Shown here: positions 51,091-55,695 of the stretch, in pieces
Layout: every line of letters starts with the position of its first letter
Numbering within the stretch: position 1 is the stretch's first letter
NCBI RefSeq assembly: GCF_000239855.1
Contig: NZ_BADT01000210.1
Location: 1 to 55,695 of the forward strand
Source of the DNA: Pseudoalteromonas sp. BSi20652
Lineage (GTDB): Bacteria > Pseudomonadota > Gammaproteobacteria > Enterobacterales > Alteromonadaceae
Length of the DNA: 55,695 nt
Direction: 5' to 3'
The notes under the pieces: generated by a model
The model's input: the letters and a program-made list of their open reading frames with translations, nothing else
Database searches by the model: none
Told to the model about the DNA's origin: nothing
Translations under genes and position numbers: made by a program

Positions 51091-51108
51091 AGGCTACTTA
51101 GGTAGCCT
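51091..51108. terminator. bidirectional terminator between glmU and the LytTR gene
   Basis: AGGCTAC/GTAGCCT with a TTAG loop. T-rich DNA follows on the plus strand and the convergent LytTR gene ends at 51112. Confidence 0.75.
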
Positions 51109-51111
51109 TCT

Positions 51112-51954
51112 TTATTTTAACTGAAGTTTAAATTGCTCTTTATAGCGTCTAGACAAGTTAAGTACTTTACCTGTAGTTAATTTTATTTCACTGTCGCCAC
51201 TGGGTAGTGGTGTAATAGACTCCACTTTATCGAGTTTTACGCCATGGCTGCGGTGAATTCTACAAAACCCCTGCACTTCAAGTTGTTTACTTAATGCTGT
51301 AAGCGTTGCCCTTAACGGATATATACGTGAGCCTATATGTAGGTTTACATAATTACCCGACGATTCAAGCCAATCAACATCCTCTATTTTTATAATGAAT
51401 TCTTTTCCGAGCTTTTTAACCAATAAGCGATTTATGGTCGATGTTGTTTGCTGCTCACTTTCTTCAATTGAAGAGGCTTCACCTAGTAACTGCTGTACCA
51501 CATATTGATATACTTTGATAAGTACGATAAAAAACACAAAGCTTATAGCGTCTTTCTGGTATTCATAAATAAGCTCAAACCAGCTAAGCCCAAAGTTGTA
51601 AGACCCATCATTCAACAAATATATGAATTTACGAACCCCTACCATAATACCAACGTGTAACACGCTAAATATAATAGAGGCACCAAAGTACATACCTAAT
51701 GAGGCCGTAATATTTTGCCAATTAAAAGATAAGTGTTTTAAAAACCAAATTAAAATAGGGAATATAAGCAAAGTACTCAAGGCACTTGAATACTCCCAAA
51801 CAAATGGCTCCCACATTAAAAATGTTAAAGCGCCTTCTCTTTGGGCTTCCATTATTTGAGTTGTAGCGTTTACTGTATTATTAATTAATACGTAAGCACA
51901 CAGTAATACTGATGCGTAAATGCTTTGAAAACGTTGAAAGTGCTGTAGGTTCAT
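51112..51954 (-). CDS. membrane-bound LytTR-family transcriptional regulator
   Basis: A 280-residue protein. About four membrane helices occupy residues 12-30, 58-75, 83-106 and 138-156. A linker follows, and the C-terminal LytTR DNA-binding domain (about 180-278) has VDWLESSGNYVNLHIGSRIY, FCRIHRSHGVKLDKVESI and KLTTGKVLNLSRRYKEQFK. There is no receiver domain and no histidine kinase beside it, so the membrane part probably senses a signal directly. It is divergent from the acyltransferase gene, with 144 bp between the starts. I infer that this gap holds its operator and that it may regulate the neighbour. Confidence 0.9.
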   Translation of the reverse strand: MNLQHFQRFQSIYASVLLCAYVLINNTVNATTQIMEAQREGALTFLMWEPFVWEYSSALSTLLIFPILIWFLKHLSFNWQNITASLGMYFGASIIFSVLHVGIMVGVRKFIYLLNDGSYNFGLSWFELIYEYQKDAISFVFFIVLIKVYQYVVQQLLGEASSIEESEQQTTSTINRLLVKKLGKEFIIKIEDVDWLESSGNYVNLHIGSRIYPLRATLTALSKQLEVQGFCRIHRSHGVKLDKVESITPLPSGDSEIKLTTGKVLNLSRRYKEQFKLQLK

Positions 51955-52098
51955 AAATGTATGCTTATTGCTGACGTGGCACGTTTATCCCTGTATACCA
52001 CCTTTTATCACTATTGCTTGTAATATAAGCACTTATAGATAGTTTTAGCGAGAGCTTTAGGTATGAATAACGCATAACATACATAAAGTAGTAAAAGC

Positions 52099-53328
52099 AT
52101 GAGCACTCAAGTACAACAACCTTCATTAGTTAATTCGCGTAAATATTATCTTGATTGGCTTAGGGTAATCGCATTTGCGTCGCTAATTTTTTATCACATT
52201 GGCATGTTGTATAGCGAAAACTGGGGATTTCATTTTAAAAGTAATTATACATCACAGTATGTTGAATATTTAATGTTGGCGTTTTCACCTTGGCGCATGT
52301 TGCTCATTTGGTTTATATCGGGCGTAGCACTGCGTTTTATGATTGATAAAGTAAGCAGCTTTAAGTCTTGGTTACATTTCACCTTATACCGCTCTATTTT
52401 TTTACTATTACCCTTGCTGGTGGGGTTATGGTTAATAGTGCCTTTACAGCTGTTTGCAGAAATGTCACAGCAAGGTGTTATTGATATTAGCTATTGGCAA
52501 TTTTATTTAGCTTTTATAGAGACGAACAATACGCTTTTTATTAATTATCAGTCTGGAGTGTGGCCGAATGTGGATGTAAATCACTTATGGTATTTGCGCT
52601 CGTTGTGGCAATTTATGCTGATCATTATTGTTTTAACTCTTTTTGCACGCTTGCCCTTTATTACGCCTTTAAAAACATTTGTTAAGGGGGGTATGTCATT
52701 TGGGGTTTTAATTACCTTGCTCACAATTGCCACACTATTTACAAGCCATTACTTAACTGGCGATTCAATCAGAGAGACTAACGGCTTAATACTGCTACTC
52801 GCAGGATACATACTTGCTAAAAACACTTACTTTTGGAACTGCTTAAATAAAAACTTGGTATTACTAGCTTTGAGTTTTGCGGTTTTGTTTGTACTTATAA
52901 TATTAAGTTATCAGAAGGTGTTTACTCTTCCTCATTTTATTTTAAGCGCTAGCTACAATATTCAACGTGTTATAGGTGTATTTTTTGTACTCGCGTTCGC
53001 TCACCGATTTTTAAATTTTAATACTTACTATTTAAAACAGCTCAATGTATGGGTGTTTCCCTTTTATTTATTGCATCAAAGCATTTTGATTATTTTGTGT
53101 TTTTTACTACAGCCTTTAAGTTTAGGGCCTGTTGCTGAACCATTCATCATTATTACAGGGACTTGGTCTTTTTGCGGTGTTTTTACATGGGGTATTACAC
53201 GTATTGATGTACTTAGACCTTTGCTAGGGGTGGCAATTAAACGAGATTATTCCCCTACTGTAAAAATTCTTGGTTATACGGCCGCTTTAATTTTAATAAC
53301 TCCGCTAGCGTATAAGCTAATTACTTAG
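52099..53328 (+). CDS. acyltransferase 3 family membrane protein (OafA/MdoC-like)
   Basis: A 409-residue integral membrane protein with about ten hydrophobic helices. These enzymes transfer acetyl, succinyl or other acyl groups to extracytoplasmic sugars. The N-terminus DWLRVIAFASLIFYHIGMLY contains arginine-x10-histidine in helix 1, the hallmark of the family active site. FWISG-like SWRMLL/LIWFISGVALRFM and the late helix VWVFPFYLLHQSILIILCFL match the fold. The substrate is unknown. It is transcribed divergently from a LytTR regulator and followed by a lipoprotein gene 84 bases on; a direct functional link to the latter is not evident. Confidence 0.9.
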   Translation: MSTQVQQPSLVNSRKYYLDWLRVIAFASLIFYHIGMLYSENWGFHFKSNYTSQYVEYLMLAFSPWRMLLIWFISGVALRFMIDKVSSFKSWLHFTLYRSIFLLLPLLVGLWLIVPLQLFAEMSQQGVIDISYWQFYLAFIETNNTLFINYQSGVWPNVDVNHLWYLRSLWQFMLIIIVLTLFARLPFITPLKTFVKGGMSFGVLITLLTIATLFTSHYLTGDSIRETNGLILLLAGYILAKNTYFWNCLNKNLVLLALSFAVLFVLIILSYQKVFTLPHFILSASYNIQRVIGVFFVLAFAHRFLNFNTYYLKQLNVWVFPFYLLHQSILIILCFLLQPLSLGPVAEPFIIITGTWSFCGVFTWGITRIDVLRPLLGVAIKRDYSPTVKILGYTAALILITPLAYKLIT

Positions 53329-53411
53329 GCTAAGGGGCTGTATTAAAACTGCCATAATCTTGTCATGCCTGTGTGTTGATATTAAGCAAATACAATACTA
53401 AGGAAAATCAC

Positions 53412-55205
53412 ATGTTTAAAAAATCAATTATTGCGCTGTCACTTATATCTGTTCTTACTGGTTGCTCACTTGATGGTGACGATGGTCAAAACGGCTCTCA
53501 AGGATTACAGGGAGAACAAGGCACAGGTGGGACTAATGGGTTAAATGGTATAAATGCCAATTCAGCATTAAATATTAACCTTGTGGGAAGAGGTGTATTA
53601 AATGCACAAAGCCCAGAAGGTGCAGCTGAAATAGTTGCATATCAAGCATCTAAAAAATGGATTTACGCTATTAACAGTTCAGGAGATGACGCTGTTGTTA
53701 ATATTTTACCCGCCGACATCTTTGATACTGCCGCACTCCTTAAAGATAACGAAGGAGTTATAAACGGCACAAATTTAACATCCGTTATTACGTTGCCTTT
53801 AAACGAGTTTACCCAAGGCGATGCAAACAGCATTGCTATTGATGAAAATAACAATCTACTTGCAGTGGCAATGGCTGCTGAAAGCACGGGTGATACAGGT
53901 CAAATTGCTTTTTACGATATAAGCGGCGACTCACCTGTATTTATTAAAAATGTTACAGTCGGATTTTTACCAGACATGGTGACGTTCACCCATGATGGCG
54001 CAAAGGCAGTGGTTGCTAACGAAGGTGAGCCAAGTGGCGACTACAGCGTAGATCCTGAAGGTTCTATTAGTATTATCGATATAACAAATAATGTAATAGC
54101 CGATACAGCAATAAATATTGATTTTAAAGCCTATAACAACAAACAAACCGAACTAGAAGCGCAAGGGGTAGTTTTTGCAAACCCAAATGGTCGTACTATT
54201 AACGGTAATCTAATAAATACCACAGTAGCTATGGATTTAGAGCCCGAGTACGTTAGCATTTCTAAAGATAACAAATATGCTTATGTATCTATTCAAGAAA
54301 ACAATGCACTTGCAATAGTTAACCTACAAGACAACAATCTTGAGCTAAAGGGCTTAGGCTTTAAAGATTGGTCAAGCTTACAACTTGATGCCTCAGATAA
54401 AGACGGCGGCGTGAATTTTAAATCATACCCAGGGCTCTATGGTATGTACCAGCCCGATACTATCTCAAGCTTTAGTTGGAAAGGCGCTAACTTTATAGTT
54501 ACTGCCAACGAAGGTGACGCAAGAGAATACTTTTTTAATACAACGGATGAAGCAGACTGTATAGCAAAGGGCGGACTTGATTACGATAAAGACGATGGCT
54601 GCTTAGCTTATATAGATGAAAGCCGCGTTGAAGATTTAACGCTTGCTGCTAATTTTGATTACTTAAATAACGACGATAACGATATTGGTCGCTTAAAAGT
54701 AACAACAATAAAAGGCGATACTAATAACGATGGTCAATACGAATCGCTTTACGGCTATGGCGCACGTTCTTTTACTATTTGGGATAGCAACGGGCTGGTG
54801 GTTTTTGATTCAGGTGACGATATAGCACGTATAACAGCATCTGTGCATGGTGAATCATTTAACAACAATGAAGATGAAAACAAAGGTGACTCACGTTCAG
54901 ATGATAAAGGCGCAGAGCCTGAAGCGCTGACTATTGGTAAAATTGGCGAGCGTACTTTTGCTTTTATTGGATTAGAACGTATGGGCGGTATAATGGCTTA
55001 CGACATTACTAATCCATACAATGTGCAATTTGAAGACTACTTCTATAATAGAGGCTTAATCAAAGGAGCGAATATTACAGGCGATTTAGCACCTGAAGGA
55101 ATGGTATTCGTTTCAGCTGAACAAAGTGCAACAGGAAATCCACTCTTAATCGTTGGAAATGAAATATCAGGCTCTATTGCCGTATGGGAAATAGCATCTA
55201 AATAA
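53412..55205 (+). CDS. choice-of-anchor I-type secreted lipoprotein with collagen-like linker
   Basis: A 597-residue protein from ATG 53412, with AAGGAAAA upstream. The signal peptide MFKKSIIALSLISVLTGCSL has a lipobox (LTGC), so it is probably lipid-anchored. Residues about 20-50 form a collagen-like Gly-x-x stretch (GDDGQNGSQGLQGEQGTGG). The rest is a beta-propeller-like domain, with SIAIDENNNLLAVAMAA near 147, SIIDITNN near 219, ANEGDAREYFF near 372, GYGARSFTIWDS near 450 and GAEPEALTIGKIGERTFAFI near 500. This pattern is known as the choice-of-anchor I family, which is related to some extracellular phosphatase-associated proteins. Its catalytic role is uncertain. It is acidic and rich in D and N, as expected of a marine extracellular protein. 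Confidence 0.85.
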   Translation: MFKKSIIALSLISVLTGCSLDGDDGQNGSQGLQGEQGTGGTNGLNGINANSALNINLVGRGVLNAQSPEGAAEIVAYQASKKWIYAINSSGDDAVVNILPADIFDTAALLKDNEGVINGTNLTSVITLPLNEFTQGDANSIAIDENNNLLAVAMAAESTGDTGQIAFYDISGDSPVFIKNVTVGFLPDMVTFTHDGAKAVVANEGEPSGDYSVDPEGSISIIDITNNVIADTAINIDFKAYNNKQTELEAQGVVFANPNGRTINGNLINTTVAMDLEPEYVSISKDNKYAYVSIQENNALAIVNLQDNNLELKGLGFKDWSSLQLDASDKDGGVNFKSYPGLYGMYQPDTISSFSWKGANFIVTANEGDAREYFFNTTDEADCIAKGGLDYDKDDGCLAYIDESRVEDLTLAANFDYLNNDDNDIGRLKVTTIKGDTNNDGQYESLYGYGARSFTIWDSNGLVVFDSGDDIARITASVHGESFNNNEDENKGDSRSDDKGAEPEALTIGKIGERTFAFIGLERMGGIMAYDITNPYNVQFEDYFYNRGLIKGANITGDLAPEGMVFVSAEQSATGNPLLIVGNEISGSIAVWEIASK

Positions 55206-55222
55206 ATCTTTAATTTTAAATA

Positions 55223-55254
55223 AAGCTGTGTGTTGTTTGTTTAACATACAGCTT
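55223..55254 (+). terminator. possible terminator after the lipoprotein gene
   Basis: AAGCTGTGTGTT/AACATACAGCTT stem with one G-T pair, an 8-base loop and only a weak T-tail (AGTTTA). Confidence 0.5.
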
Positions 55255-55391
55255 AGTTTAAACCTTACTAATACATCATCAATTGATACATAAATTATGA
55301 GTGTTTTTTAAACTAAAAGTATCCTGCAGCCCTTTATTTGTATAGCTTTCATACTAAATTCATTTAATTGTCAAAAAGCTGAAATAAAACA

Positions 55392-55419
55392 TTGACCCCC
55401 GCTCGAATCTCCCTATAAT
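55392..55419 (+). promoter_or_regulatory. rRNA operon promoter P1
   Basis: TTGACC at 55392-55397 and a consensus TATAAT at 55414-55419 with a 16-bp spacer. A GC-rich discriminator (GCGACCCC) is typical of stringently controlled rRNA promoters. AT-rich DNA upstream may be an UP element. Confidence 0.85.
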
Positions 55420-55530
55420 GCGACCCCACTGAGACGGGAAACGCCAACGCATAGCGAGGCACATACTACTCAGAGAGTTAAATAAAACTTGAGTTTTAAA
55501 TCTTCCAAAAAGAAAGTTTAAAACTAAGTA

Positions 55531-55558
55531 TTGACTCGAAAAATAAAGGGTGTATTAT
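55531..55558 (+). promoter_or_regulatory. rRNA operon promoter P2
   Basis: TTGACT at 55531-55536 and TATTAT at 55553-55558 with a 16-bp spacer, about 139 bases downstream of P1. The order P1, P2, boxA is that of gammaproteobacterial rrn operons. Confidence 0.75.
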
Positions 55559-55592
55559 TCGCATCCCTTGAGACGCTAAAGCGACTCAAAAC

Positions 55593-55695
55593 GTTCTTTA
55601 ACAATATAAAGCAATCATCTGTGTGGGCACTCGTACAGATTGAGTTCTAACAGCCAACCTACTTTGTTCTTTATTGAGCAAGTAGTGAGGCAAAT
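55593..55695 (+). promoter_or_regulatory. rRNA leader with boxA antitermination element
   Basis: GTTCTTTAACA at 55593-55603 matches the boxA core that recruits NusB/S10 antitermination factors. The leader continues to the window edge. The 16S gene body is not visible and should begin just beyond 55695. Confidence 0.8.

Overview
The window is a gammaproteobacterial chromosome segment spanning the replication origin. AT-rich DNA, gene order and protein sequences point to Pseudoalteromonas or a close Alteromonadales relative. Indicators include a 440-residue prolidase of the Alteromonas organophosphorus-acid-anhydrolase type, a group II truncated haemoglobin beside hemF, and the order dnaA-dnaN-recF-gyrB-glyQ-glyS-fadA-fadB. 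Most of the content is core housekeeping, and no prophage, CRISPR array or large island is visible.

Layout, left to right. (1) 1-5.8 kb: the 5' part of aroE, a truncated haemoglobin, then a leftward run of hemF, tsaC, a topoisomerase-type zinc-ribbon protein, smg, dprA and a LysM protein. (2) 5.9-10.1 kb: rightward def-fmt-rsmB-trkA. (3) 10.5-16.8 kb: leftward PilZ protein, trkH, yigZ, pepQ and slt. (4) 17-20.9 kb: fadB-fadA and tusA. (5) 20.9-22.2 kb: a small accessory spot with a REP-associated tyrosine transposase, three REP-like palindromes and a lipoprotein. (6) 22.3-31.5 kb: leftward glyS, glyQ, gyrB, recF, dnaN, dnaA. (7) 32-36.1 kb: rightward rpmH, rnpA, yidD, yidC, mnmE. (8) 36.1-38.1 kb: AT-rich, Dam-site-rich DNA around mioC, with oriC between mioC and mnmG. 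(9) 38-42.3 kb: mnmG, rsmG, parA, parB. (10) 42.4-49.4 kb: the complete F1Fo ATP synthase operon atpIBEFHAGDC. (11) 49.7-55.2 kb: glmU, a divergent LytTR regulator and acyltransferase pair, and a large choice-of-anchor-type lipoprotein. (12) 55.4 kb to the end: tandem promoters and boxA leader of a ribosomal RNA operon whose 16S gene starts beyond the window.

The replication and segregation genes form one functional block. DnaA acts at oriC; DnaN, RecF and GyrB support replication; ParA and ParB act on two parS palindromes that lie inside recF. The oriC has a DnaA box, a short GC-rich stretch, a run of TAG/TAA triplets (DnaA-trios) and AT-rich elements ending in AGATC. DnaA boxes and GATC sites are also clustered upstream of mioC and between dnaA and rpmH. 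Gene polarity switches at dnaA/rpmH rather than at the mioC-mnmG oriC.

Four conserved genes (aroE, the LysM gene, slt twice, rnpA) are split by single-base frameshifts. Three of the five breaks are one base short in A-runs, and rnpA is normally essential. Sequencing or assembly error is therefore the likeliest explanation. I found no clearly new multi-gene system; the most interesting signals are the origin architecture, parS inside recF, and the REP/RAYT locus.
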